Origin: Daphnia carinata
Lineage: Eukaryota > Arthropoda > Branchiopoda > Diplostraca > Daphniidae
NCBI RefSeq assembly: GCF_022539665.2
Contig: NC_081334.1
Location: 7,286,424 to 7,350,423, forward strand
Direction: 5' to 3'
Length of the DNA stretch: 64,000 nucleotides
Below are positions 36,655 to 47,734 of the stretch, in pieces (positions within the stretch are counted from its first letter, which is position 1; each line of letters opens with the position of its first letter). The notes beneath the pieces are model-generated. The model saw only the letters and a list, made by a program, of their open reading frames with translations. It had not been told where the DNA came from and ran no database searches. The translations under genes and the position numbers were made by a program.

Positions 36655-38392
36655 TATGGCACTATGGCAACATGGCAATATGGCAATCCGTTTTACACAA
36701 AAAAAAAAAAATTTCGCCAAAAAAAAAAAAAAATCACACTTTTTTCTTTTTTTCCGACACGTAGCCATCTACCGCTCAGACTCGTTATTACTGGCGTAGG
36801 CAATTTCAGTCCATTGGATGCCATTCGCATGGATGGAGAGAATAACGCGTGGCTGGAGGAACAATTGAAAAATGGATAAGATAATACAACAAAAGGATGG
36901 TAAGTATAAACATTATTATATTGGTTTTCAATTATTAATTATTGTTTATTAGATCAAATTATGAAGCTGCAGGCCTAATTATTGGAACAACACAAAATAT
37001 TAGATAACAGCAAAGCTAAGGATGGTAAGGGCTTATACGTAATGATTCTATTTATTTGCTTTTATTCATTTGTGTTTTGTAGCTCAAATTTTGAGTCTAC
37101 AAGCTCAGCTAGGGGAAAAGAACAAATTGGAATGGAACAGTTTCCAAACAGTGAAGGAGGTTTTTCCAAACTCATCCCTAACTGAACATGAGGATGAATT
37201 GGCATTAGGCGAACACAGTCAGGTACCTAAACTTTTCAAATAAGAATTCAAAATAAGTATAGAATTTTAACAAACAATTATTTATTGCTTAGTCTACCAC
37301 CTGACAGTGTGTTAAAGTTAAATTCTGTTAGTGCTGCACTAAAAGAATTGTTAGTAATAAGTCCATGCAGCGAAGGAATTGAACAATTGTGGGACCATAT
37401 TTGGGCTGAAAATGGGTGTGGTACGGAAACCCAGAAATAGCATGAGTTCAACATAAAACATGAATTAGGTACTTTTCGGTTTTTTATCTATCGAAACAGT
37501 ATTTTTAATGCTATTATTTTGCATTCACAGAATTCTAGTGGGGGATCAAGTCAAGTCTAGAAGTGTTACAGGATGGAAGAGTGAGCCTACAGATGAAAAA
37601 ACACTGAAAGTGCATTACCATTAAGGTATGAGGTAAAGTAATAGAGTATGCAAATTGTCTAATGAGAAGTACCATCTTGTGTGAATGAATCCTGTGTAAC
37701 AGCAATCCTTTATAGTTCTGTTGTAGCTAGAAGCCTCAAATAATTCTGCTTCTCTTGCTAAAGAACAACTTGTCCTTTACACTCAGAGTGTTGGTGAAGC
37801 TGGGTACTTAAAGGGCCCTAAAGATGTTTCACTTCACTGGCATTGCAGCGATGAACATCATACATGGACTCTTTAGGTATGAAAGGAATTTTTTTGAGAA
37901 ATTTTTGAATTTATGATGAAGCTTTTCTCCTCCTTTTTGCCAACCATGTCTAATCTACAAAAAAAATTTATCCAATAGGAAAGGATTTTCAGCATACTGG
38001 GAACACAACTATCAACAATGCAACATTCTACAGGTGCTAGTTTATCATTCAAGAGCCTTATCCAATGAAGTTAATCTGCAATTTGAATGTCCTTTCCCAA
38101 GCTTCCACCAGAAGTTGAATCTATGAGTCATGTAAGTTCCATGATCAACAATTGATGTGTTTAACGGTGTTGTTTTTCTTTTCTCAATATAGGTTAATAG
38201 TAACATTGGATCTGAAAAGATTCTTGGTTGGGGCAAGACACTGAATAAATTGTATTGATTGGATGGATGACATGACATTGCTATACTTAATTCGGATTCC
38301 CCAGACGGTATTTTATATTCAAAAAATTGAAGTGCATATCTGGGCTCCCTTCTTTTCTGAAGCCCCGTTTCCCCTTGACTCATAATAAGCCC
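36655..38392. other. Non-coding interior, left part of the inverted-repeat block
   Basis: AT-rich, with short open pieces separated by splice-like signals (for example 37290-37440 and 37740-37880) that look like decayed exons, but I recognise no family. Confidence 0.35.
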
Positions 38393-38705
38393 GTAGGGGG
38401 TCATGCCCCTACTGTACGGTATATATAAAAACAACATATACCGAGGTTTGGAGGGCTCTGGCCGGAAAGGGGACGTGGGGTGCCGCTTCGTCCGATGATG
38501 TGTTCACGGAGGGTGACGTGGCTGCCCACAAATCCGAACTAAAGGTTAATCGCTCCTGTAAAAATGTTCCAAATCTTCAGCTCTTCTTCCGGCTTCTCTT
38601 AGCCAATCACCGGGTAATCTCCCCGGTGGGTCAACAAGGCAGTGTCTCCCCCTGCCTGGGTTGACGGCAACTTTTGAAAGGGCTTTTGTGCCTTTTTAAA
38701 GTTGC
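38393..38705. other. Series of strong hairpins, possible structured RNA or transposon end
   Basis: Five perfect or near-perfect stems: GTAGGGG/CCCCTAC (38393-38399, 38406-38412); CGGTATAT/ATATACCG (38417-38424, 38436-38443); CACCGGG/CCCGGTG (38608-38614, 38622-38628); GTCAAC plus AGGCAG with CTGCCT plus GTTGAC (38630-38642, 38652-38665); GCAACTTT/AAAGTTGC (38667-38674, 38698-38705) with an inner AAAGG/CCTTT stem. A TATATATAAAA box lies within the second loop. No known RNA family recognised. Confidence 0.55.
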
Positions 38706-39013
38706 AAAAATATTTGTAATGTCTAGAGGGCTGTCAATAAAAATTTTTTTATAAAATATTTTTTGAAAAATTCGTTTCCTTACTGACTGTGTTAGCTATG
38801 TTCACACGTTATATTTATCAACATTATTTTTAATTAGTTTGTTCAATACATCTTTATTGTTTTTGCCACGCTTGACTGTAAACCTTGTTTCCGTTGGTTG
38901 ATCGTTTATTTGTAAGTATTGAATTATTATATATTACGTGCTTTGCATTCTTCAACTTATATTCAATGAACGATGTGTAATACCTGGAGTAATTTTATAT
39001 ATGTGTTTCGTTT

Positions 39014-39084
39014 AACTCGTATGGGAATCGAACCCCAGACATTCAGCGTGCAACGCCGATGCTCTAACATTGAGCCACGAGATT
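39014..39084 (-). tRNA. tRNA-Ala(TGC)-like sequence, probably pseudo or SINE-derived
   Basis: On the minus strand the D arm is GCTC-AATGTTA-GAGC. The anticodon arm TCGGC-GTTGCAC-GCTGA would read TGC. The B box is GGTTCGATTCC. The acceptor stem (AATCTCG with CGAGTT) and T stem contain mismatches or a missing base, so function is doubtful. Confidence 0.45.
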
Positions 39085-39180
39085 TATCTATATATTTCAT
39101 TGTCGCATATCATATGTTATCGTCTAGGATGTTTATGCAGTCTTTCACAACTGTATGTTTATCTTTCAATCGCTTTTATA

Positions 39181-39250
39181 AGGTCGATAGCTCTGTGGTA
39201 GAGCCCTTAACTGCGATACGTGTTACCCTGGGTTCAAACCTCAGTAAAGG
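39181..39250 (+). repeat. tRNA-like sequence 2 (degenerate)
   Basis: D-arm-like GCTCTGTGGTAGAGC (39190-39204) and T arm CTGGG-TTCAAAC-CTCAG are clear, but no convincing anticodon stem or acceptor stem forms. Probably tRNA-derived. Confidence 0.4.
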
Positions 39251-39367
39251 TATGAAAATGAAGAAGAATAAATGTAGAAAAGAATATTGCACTATTGTAT
39301 TTCAGTTTTATTCTTAGTTTAAATGCAAGTCCGCAATTGACTAGAAAAAAGCAAACCTGACATTATA

Positions 39368-39436
39368 TGATTCATGGCTCACTGGTAGAGCATCGGCGCG
39401 GTATGCAGAATATCCGTGGTTCGATCCCTGTATGTA
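39368..39436 (+). repeat. tRNA-like sequence 3 (degenerate)
   Basis: GGCTCACTGGTAGAGC (A-box/D arm) and GGTTCGATCCC (B box) are spaced as in a tRNA. The anticodon loop has C at position 33 and a mismatched stem, so it is probably a tRNA-derived repeat rather than a working gene. Confidence 0.4.
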
Positions 39437-39622
39437 AGAAGTCTGTAGTTTAAAAACATTCTAGTATAGTATGTCTAGTATGATAGCAGAATAATAAATA
39501 CAAAAGTAAATAATGTAAAATCGTTTTTATTGTCCCTCCTTCCACCCACATATCCACCACTAATACCTATGTTTCAAAATACAATACACAATATACAATA
39601 CATACACATATACACTTAAAAC

Positions 39623-39936
39623 TAACCCGTTGGCTGCCACGCCACCTATCTACAATAGCTACTGTCGCTATCAAAAGGATAGCGACCAAGGGGGCCGGGT
39701 GGGCCGGGCTGAGACGGCGATGAGACCTTTACGGAAATGCACATCCCAGGTCTACATCGCCGTCTCGATCAAGGGATTCCCTGTGGTGCATTGCCTTTGG
39801 GGCCATTCGGCCAATCTTGGGCAGTGGCGCTGCTCCACCCCATGGCAGATAGACCATGGAGCAGAACAGCGCGGCCCGTCCCTGTCAAGCTACAAAAAAA
39901 AGGGGATCAAGTGGGTGGGTGGCAGCCAACGGGTTA
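39623..39936. mobile_element. 314-bp terminal-inverted-repeat element (MITE)
   Basis: Ends are inverted copies of taacccgttggctgccac, extending about 24 bp with mismatches. The interior is GC-rich relative to its flanks and carries open frames in several phases but no transposase. The flanking duplication is not clear. Confidence 0.75.
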
Positions 39937-40008
39937 ATTTGCAAGACATAATACAACATGAAACAAAACACAACCATACCACGAAGACGAGGTGACCACG
40001 AGGTGACG

Positions 40009-40277
40009 AAGGGGCGATAGGGGAGGCGAAGACGGCATGGCCACGATGCGAAGACGGGGCGATGGGCGAGGCGGAGACGGGACGACGGGCGAGGCGAAGA
40101 AGGGGCGACGGGCGAGGTGAAGACGGCGCGATCACGAGGCGAAGAAGGGGCGACGGGCGAGCGAAGTCGGGACGACGGGCGATGCGAAGACGGGATGACG
40201 GGCGATGCGAAGACGGGACGACGGGCGATGCTAAGACGGGACGACTGGCGATGCAAAGTCGGGACGACGGCCGAAGC
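40009..40277. repeat. 23-bp GC-rich minisatellite
   Basis: About eleven copies of a unit like gaagacgggacgacgggcga, followed by tgc, with 22-bp variants. Sharp GC contrast with the AT-rich flanks. Frames on both strands are open only because the unit lacks stops. Confidence 0.9.
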
Positions 40278-42974
40278 GACGCCGGGCGTGGCAAAGACGA
40301 AGAAGGCTTTGTTCTTAATCATAAAAATAAAGAAAAAGAACTAGTTAGTGGGCAATATACGATTGTTGCTGTAACCAAACGTTGAAAGCAATTTGACTTA
40401 CTTCTGCTGTTCGAAGGCTAGAAAGACTGTAGGGCCAGCAAATAGGCAGCAGACGGCAAAGAGGTGGCAGTTCTACGGTTGAATGTTCAATTTAAATAAA
40501 AAAGCAAACTATATGAGGCATAAGAAAAATTTAAAATACCAGTAGAAGTTGTGTTGAGGTACATGTCTATGTCTGTTGGTAGGCTAAGTAGAGATTACAA
40601 CTGCCGAAATGACTGTTGTTACAGTTGACAGTGCAACGAAGATGAATATGAGAGAAGAATTTTTAAATCTTAGTAAGAATGGTGCACCACTCAGATCACG
40701 ATTGACAGGAGACCATGAGTGGTTAAAGAGTAGAAGAATGATATTATAGTATTCCTATCCATAGGATTTGCATCTATGGTGACATTCCTCAACGGAAAGT
40801 ATTCTTTACAAATGAAGTTTCATGAGCTAAACCTTTAAAGCAAAATCCGTCAATGAGATTCTGATAACAAAACATTAGTCTTATACCTCTCAATGAGCAC
40901 TCGTACAGTTTGATGATGCAACGTAGTAGGTTGCTAATAGTTTTTTGGTTTGTCAGCTGACATAGGTGATTAAAAGACATGTACCATAAACACCAAGCAT
41001 TCTGGGGGCTTCACTTCTAAAACACAATGAGGGATGAAAACGTACAGAAGCACCATTAGATTTTCTTAAGTTTTCCATTAGAATATGACATATTTAACAA
41101 ACTTTCGAACACATCTTTCACCGCTCCCACATAGTCAGCAAGTAAATAGTGGCACAGCAGCGTCATCTTGTTCTCCAATTAACAACCAAAAAATTCATCA
41201 AAATTGAAAATCTTGTTTTTTTGAGACGGGAACTGCACTGATGTGAACTCTTTAAACATACTTTTAGAGTGTGAATCCCCCCCCCCCCTCCCATATTGGC
41301 TACTACCATTTCAATTTTATTTTAACAAATACAGCGACCAAAACCACGAACGGCATTTTTAAAATATAGCGATTTAACATGTTTTTGAGCCCGATTTTTT
41401 TACTATCTTTTATTTATTTATCCAAAAACCTAGATATTTTTAGGAAAATACATGATTAGGGTTCACAGTTCAACAAGGATGCTGATTGCGCTTCACACAC
41501 ATCTAGAAATTTTGCAAGTTGACGTGTCTCTGGATTGTTAGCTAGTCAACATCTGTATGATAATACACTTTTCTTTTTTTGAACAGCTGCAATGGTATTT
41601 CGGTTATAAGTTCCACGGCAAAATTTCTCCACTGAGACAAGGACGCTAATTGTGCGTTGTCTTGTGACTATTTTCAATTAAATGGATACGCCGTCACTTT
41701 TCTGCTCGGAAGAGCTCACTTTGGCCTGGAATATTGTTTTGAATGGTGTAATTAGCATACATTGCATACATTAGATTGAATCAATTACTTTTTGGCATAC
41801 GTTCTTTAATTGTGTGAGGCTGTCAAATCGTCGACAGGCGGTTTCTAAAGGAGGAAATCCGCTAAGAGTTTGCGGACTCATCAATAAACGCAAAACTATT
41901 CAAAAATTATAAAGATAGCCTGAAACCAAATTGTAAAGAAAATTAATTTTAGTTTCCAGCACATTGATACAGGTATCCTCATTAACGTGCACGCAGGTGA
42001 TTTTTCCATGTTCATTGTATCAGGTCACCAACTTCTACTAGATGAGTCAAGAGGAAATGAGGTTACACGAACAGAAAATTAACCATACAAGTCAACTGAT
42101 AGATAAAAATACCGTGATGCGTGGAAGTGAAATGCAACACATCACGACTGTTAAAACTGTCAGAACATTCACCACCAATGCAAAACATTTTCTGATTCAT
42201 TGATCTTCATCACCTAGCCAATACCAAGAACACCAAACACAATTAGCGCAGAACATTTTGCTGATGAAAGTTAGCATATACCTTACAAATTTACTGCAGA
42301 CCAGCAATTCCAGATGGACTCCCACACAACATTCCAGATAAACAAAACAGTAGTAATTCCTAAACGAACATCTTGCAATAGTGGTAAATATAATGCAGTA
42401 ACTGGTAAATATAACATCTCATATGAACAAAATGTGAACGGAACCATTCGGAAATGAAGTAAACAATTTCAAAAATGAATTTGCACAAAAAGGATTTTAA
42501 CTAAAAAACTACCTGAGAACGAAGTTTTTCCTTCCACCTTTTCGTAATTTTAAAATCAATTAAAGAAACATAATTGTTAAACAAATCTCACGGTTTACCT
42601 TTTTGTTGGTTGAATTTGGAAATGGCTTACTAGTTAGAATAAGTTTTTTTCTTTTACCCCAAATTTGCTTTCCGGGCAGCGCACTTCTAACCTTCTCTGC
42701 TGATCACAGTATCTGCATGACCCGCTGCAGAATTATCACAAGTGAAGAGGAAATCGGGTCACAGATACATAGGGGCCCAGGTACACGTTTATTTTCTTTA
42801 AATACCATAACACGTGAAATAAACGAATCCGAAGAGCTTCAGTAATCATTCCAACTACCATAATTTGTTTGGCACTGAGCCTCCGTCAATTTTCTTTCCC
42901 AATTCTTTATAATTACGAATCTGCCTTTAGAAAAATAAAACAAGAATTAGTGGATAAATTTCTTGCCAATCGAA
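40278..42974. other. Non-coding interior, right of the minisatellite
   Basis: AT-rich sequence with a C run near 41280. I recognise no gene, tRNA or repeat in it. Confidence 0.45.
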
Positions 42975-43510
42975 TTACGTAAAACTGTGGAATCCTAATG
43001 ACATAATATTTTGCAAACTCTTCGAATCCCTTGAAAGCAGAAAACATTCTGCTGAAAGATCCATATAAGCAAGATACAGGTCAACTGGTACTTCCTTTTC
43101 GACTGGCATTGGCAGTGATAAATAACAAGTAGTATCAAATGCAACTGAGACCCCATCGGACCCCAGACATACCATAGCCAATTTCAGTACCCAACTAAAG
43201 AGATCTACTACCACAGAATCTTTCTGTATTCTACTTACGATAAAATACCCAACATTCATGTGCAGCTTCCTGAAAAATAAAATGAGTTGGAACACAAATA
43301 AACCTTGCTAATAAAAAAAAACTTATTTCACCTATATTTTGTCAGTGTCCATCGATGCAAGACTTCTTCAAAATCGGATTCAGATGTTCGTCTAAGCCCC
43401 CCCAGAACAACGTAGGGTAGTTCTCGCGAAGCAGGATAGTGGTATCCGGGAAACTGCGGAGCAAATCTACCGAATTGCAACTTACCCAATTCAAAATCGT
43501 TATGATGCAC
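42975..43510 (-). pseudogene. USP4/USP15-type ubiquitin hydrolase fragment
   Basis: Two exon-like pieces, about 43335-43510 and 42975-43271, join in frame as LTKY-R-KLHMNV across a short intron. The text FGRFAPQFPGYHYPASREL recalls the RFAPQFSGYQQ-DSQELL block of USP4/11/15. KDSVVVDLFSW and VSVAFDTTCYLSLPMPVEKE recall VDLFxG and VSVTFDPFCYLTLPLP. The zinc-knuckle CPxC pair is degraded (VCLGSDG) and the piece covers only a small part of a USP catalytic domain, with no catalytic Cys or His box. Known role of the parent: deubiquitination. Here it is a dead fragment; assignment rests on remembered motifs. Confidence 0.65.
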
Positions 43511-44611
43511 AAGTTAAAAACCTAGCTTTTACAAAGCAAGTAAATGGTATACCTTAAATACACTCAAAGGTAATGCATGGTCACCTTGGCAAGGTGTTCG
43601 CCAGACTACATCGTTCGTACAAGATGGCGCCAAGCATTTGCAGTTCCTCCCTTGAATTTCACCTACAAAAAGGAAGGTCTGCCACGTTCGGCTACCGCTA
43701 CGACGCCATGTTAAATGGGGCCATCAGCAGCTCAGCTCAGCTCAGCACAGCACAGCACCTAGGCCACCTAGCGACTAGCCCCCTACGAGACTAAAGCAAA
43801 TATTTTGTTTGACAAATAAGACTTTAATTGGGCGTTAAGAATAATGAGTTTGTATAAATTAGCACTTCCTAAAAAGTTAAATTAAATTACAAATGAGTTA
43901 ATTACTGAATTAAAAAAAAATTAATTAATGAATTTAGTCCATTGCAAATTTGCTACGACATCTTTCGCGGGTGGCAGTAACAAAGAAAAAAAGGAAAGGA
44001 AAGAAAAAAAATAAAAATAAATGGAAGTAAACTTTGTTGCCAATGAAAAAAAACTTTTAAAATGGGATGGGAATAAAAAAATCTAGATATTGAAATAAAC
44101 CACAAAAAAACAAAAAACTGAAAGACTAAGAACTTAATCTAATTAATTCAATGTGCGTTAGTTCGTACGATGTTTCGCCGACTGGATCATTCGCAACAAC
44201 GTGACGTTTCTAATAATAACTTATACATCTACTTACTAATGCCATCAACATTCGTTTTTCAAAATACGGAATTACATGACATCACGCATTTTACCGCCTA
44301 CTCCCTCCGAGACTCTTACGACGCTATACACAATTTTTATTAAAATCTTTTGGTTATGGGGAACTTACTGAACAATGAGTAGTGTAATTTATTGTTTTCA
44401 ATATATTTTACAGAAGCCAAGCCATTACCTGTACGCACCATCATTGACGAGAGCGGTAGGTGGTCAGGGTAGGCCGAATCTTTTCATAAGTTTATCCTGT
44501 TCCGTGAGATCTTTTCTAACTTTTGTCCTCATATAAAAGATGGGACAATCTCGGCTAAATGTGACAAATGATTTCTATTAAGTATGTAACATGATTATGA
44601 TATCACTCAAA
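43511..44611. other. Spacer between USP and polymerase fragments
   Basis: Contains a short GC-richer stretch (43570-43790) with a CAGCTCAG/CAGCACAG run, otherwise AT-rich with A runs. No gene recognised. Confidence 0.4.
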
Positions 44612-46085
44612 CTATTTACTTGGAACAAAGAATCTCTTCGTTGAGACTTCCCTGGCACCGTTGACATTCTGTCCATAAACGATTAAACTTCTCTTCGAGA
44701 GCATAAAGTTGGCCAATTTCCCTCTGGTAACTCCGATTCTTTCGGCTTGCACAATCTGTTTAATTACAACAGTAATTTTAACAAACATCGCCAAGTTAGG
44801 CAGAAATTAGACTTACTTGCATACAGCACTATCGTCTGGAAGGACGGTTTTGCATCCAACACAGGTGGATTTGCGTGTGATAAACTAGCCAATCCACCAA
44901 TTTTTGAAGTAACAACTGAAGGCGTCCGGGTATGGTAACCATCTACAATACGGAATACAAACGGTTCAATTATGTCAAGCAAATAAATGCGATGAGTCCG
45001 TGTTTACGTAGCAACAATGATTCCGCTTTAGATCCAAGTATGGGTTCAAAAGTCAGAACAAGGGGTTTTGAGAGCTGATTTTCCAAATAGTATTGGGAAT
45101 CAATAGGTACGCTGTTCCAGGAAAAAAATCGGGTCTTCCGCCTAAAGAAGACGTATGAAAACTTAATAGTTCATGAGAAATTTGAAATCCAAAGACGAAC
45201 CTTGAGGTAGGCTGGTGTATTTTTAGCAGCTGCGATAATGACATACGGAACTCGATCCCCTAATTTTGTGATAAAATCACAGTATTCCAAAACATGGTTA
45301 CGCTCTACCTTGGTAATCACCAGAAGTGAGATATCGACTTTGTTGCACTGCAAGTCGGAAATTGTTTGTTTGGCGTATTCTAAGGCTCCATCCGGGTCTC
45401 TAAAAGAAAATATCAAACCCTCAAACTTCGAATACTAAAATTGATGACTTTTTGTTTACCATCAAAATTTTCTGCAGACAGCTATTGATAAGATTGGCAA
45501 CGAGTTGACAATTATCACGACGAACGGTTTCTATACCCTTACAATCCATTTTGTCAAACTTTTCAGGTTTGGTCTAATACAATCCTGCATACCTGTGAAG
45601 ACAGAAACAGTAAGTATAACTGGTATCTCATCTAACAAGTCTTTATAAATCAGAACCGTAATTACCTCTTTTTGTTGATCAATAAATAGGGGTAAGACTT
45701 TTTCCAATTCCACATGAATGGGTTTGACAAATTTTGCCGATACAAATGCGGCAGCTTCTCGGCCTAATTCCATGTCTTCGGCCACCGTGGGTACACCGAA
45801 TTTCACCATTACGGAATCTGTGTTACCATAGATTACCTGACGTGACATTAAATTAAAAGAAAATCCATTAGTCAGTACTTCTGCAAATAATTATTCACAA
45901 TCCAGGAATATTACTTTGGCGTCATAGGTATAGCCATTTTCGACGCAAAATTTAGACTCCACTTCCTCTATTGTTTTCTCAACCATTGTTCTGCCAAAAG
46001 CCGTCACACTTCGCGAAATTTCCAGACAAGGCAATTTTCCGACTTGGGCGCCAGTGAAACCGTAAACATACAAACACGACGGATT
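44612..46085 (-). pseudogene. POLD1: DNA polymerase delta catalytic subunit, C-terminal fragment
   Basis: Resembles the C-terminal third of POLD1 from the motif before motif C to the second Cys cluster, with introns kept. Recognisable pieces in order: [18 protein letters not shown] (46030-46070), [12 protein letters not shown] (45830), [20 protein letters not shown] (45540), [20 protein letters not shown] (45380), [14 protein letters not shown] (45250), the [12 protein letters not shown] region (45100), CVGCKTVL (44860) and CQRCQGSL (44660). Damage: motif C YGDTDS reads YGNTDS, losing a metal-binding Asp; a TAG follows AGLY; there are frameshifts near 45690, 45110, 44880 and 44730; and part after VITK is missing. 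Not functional. It abuts the vasa fragment directly. Confidence 0.85.
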
Positions 46086-46149
46086 CCCTACAGAGAAACA
46101 AATAGCATTACATCAGTCAAATCTCATAGTCAAAAGCCATCGAGAACAT

Positions 46150-47600
46150 ACTTTCGGAGGCATCGTTGGATGGTTGACAATTTTTTCAATATCGGATCGA
46201 AACCCATAAAGCATTCGATCAGCTTCGTCCAAAATTAAAAACCTGGCCGTCGAGAAGTAAAATACTGCACGGTCGAGAAAATCCTCGAGTCACCCCGCGG
46301 TCGCGACAAGAGTATTGCACCCAGCTTGAAGATTTGACCACTGATGGCTCGTGGCAGTTCCTTCATATATTATGACAGATTTTAAAACCGAATTGGAGGA
46401 GAATTTACACGACCCGCGGTGAATTCGAATCGAAAATTCACGAGTGAGTGCGACAATTACAACTTCTGGCTTTTGAACCATGGCGGGGACGCACCAGCAA
46501 CACCTTGTTCTAACAATATGTTCATAACCGGTACCAAGTACGCCGCCTATATGAAAATATGTGAAATTTTAGACGACTTAATCAACGAATGTCACGAAGG
46601 GTTTGTTGAGTATCTTAGATGCAATTGGACCTTTTAGCAGTCGAAATCACCGACGTGCCCACTCAAAATTACTTTTACCTCAACTTACCCAGTTCATACC
46701 GACCCATTCGAATCAAGTTAGTACGAGGGCATCAAGGTTTCAAAATTCCACAGCGTTAATTAATTGGATTACCGTTTTGCCGGAGCCCGTGACAGCACAA
46801 GCAACCAAATCTCTTTTGGCAAGAATAACTGCAACTGAAGCTTTCTGTACAGGTGTTGGTTTTATGTAGCCAGAATTCTTAATGTTTTGAAGTAGTAGTG
46901 GGCGCAGGCCGGCTTCTTCGAATGATGTTATGTATCGAGGTACATCTTTTCCTGTAACCTAAAGCAAACAAAATAGATATTTTCAAATCATAAAATACTG
47001 TTTCGAAAAATGGCTTACCTGGAGAACGACTTTATCAAAATTGTTAAAGCTTTCCCCACAGACGATCCCCTTAAACAGTTCCTTTTCATCGCATGTCATA
47101 GCTTCCGGAATGTATTGTTCACGCGGCTTTCCGTTTTTCGTCAATTCACGAATAGATTCGGACAGCCTTTCGAGGTGTGGCCAACTTCATGACACTAGGG
47201 GTAAAACAATGAACACTGGAACATAAAATATTTTTGTGAAGATACAATTGATGTTTACATTGTAACACTTGCTGCCACCAATGACCCCTCCTTGTGGAAA
47301 GTCCCTTGCTACATATGGCCCACTTCTTGGTTGGAAATGAACACTAAACTTTAGTAAAAGAAAACTAGATACGAGTCTTATATTCACCTTATGACACCTA
47401 CATGCTCGACTCCCACCTCCTCCTTGTGGGCATTCCATGGAAAATGTCCTTTTCCAAACTGTTTAATAACTATGGATTAGCCAGACTAGAATGTACTAAC
47501 CCGAATAGTATTTTTATTTTTCTTACCTCATGGCAAGTACGGCTTCCACCACCTAATCTTTCGAAGACAACAAAATTTGTCCAACTCAAAATTATTCAAA
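46150..47600 (-). pseudogene. vasa: Vasa/DDX4 DEAD-box helicase fragment
   Basis: Intron-bearing copy of the N-terminal and first helicase portion of vasa. In order: zinc-knuckle remnants (GGGSRTCHE at 47550, CPQGGGGSRAC at 47410, SGPYVARDFPQGG at 47300, CHEVGHTSKGCP at 47180), NNFDKVVLQ, then the Q-motif block FEEAGLRPLLLQNIKNSGY and KPTPVQK, motif I TGSGKT (46790), LVPVMNILLEQG (46530), PEVVIVALTREF, a GGTATSHQWSN-like stretch and the motif II remnant RFLILDEADRML (46230). Knuckle Cys residues are lost (DFPQ for DCPQ), frameshifts lie near 47430, 47150, 46780, 46490 and 46310, and helicase motifs III-VI are absent. Vasa acts in germ granules; this copy cannot. Confidence 0.87.
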
Positions 47601-47734
47601 CATTAGTATCAGCTATTAATTATTATCTATTAGCGTACCTTGAAAAGCGTTGAAAAAGGAGTAAATTAAACGCCAAATCGCCAAAGCCACGATGTCAAGA
47701 AGCAAAATCGAGCGAGGAAGGTAGACAGCAGGCT

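Noticed and set aside
36541-36879. 112-codon frame in and beyond the left repeat arm
   Set aside because: Part lies in the repeat arm and is interrupted in the right arm copy; the remainder runs through A/T tracts.
38393-38705. Helitron terminus
   Set aside because: Hairpins are present, but I could not find a CTRR end and an A/T insertion site in the right place, so I describe it only as structured sequence.
39000-40300. CRISPR-like array suggested by regular repeats
   Set aside because: The repeat units are contiguous without spacers, and the genome is eukaryotic.
39630-40385. Overlapping frames of 66-145 codons on both strands
   Set aside because: They are translations of the MITE and the stop-free GC-rich minisatellite.
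43573-43794. 73-codon plus-strand frame near a CAGCTCAG/CAGCACAG tract
   Set aside because: Low-complexity end and no family; not supported as a gene.
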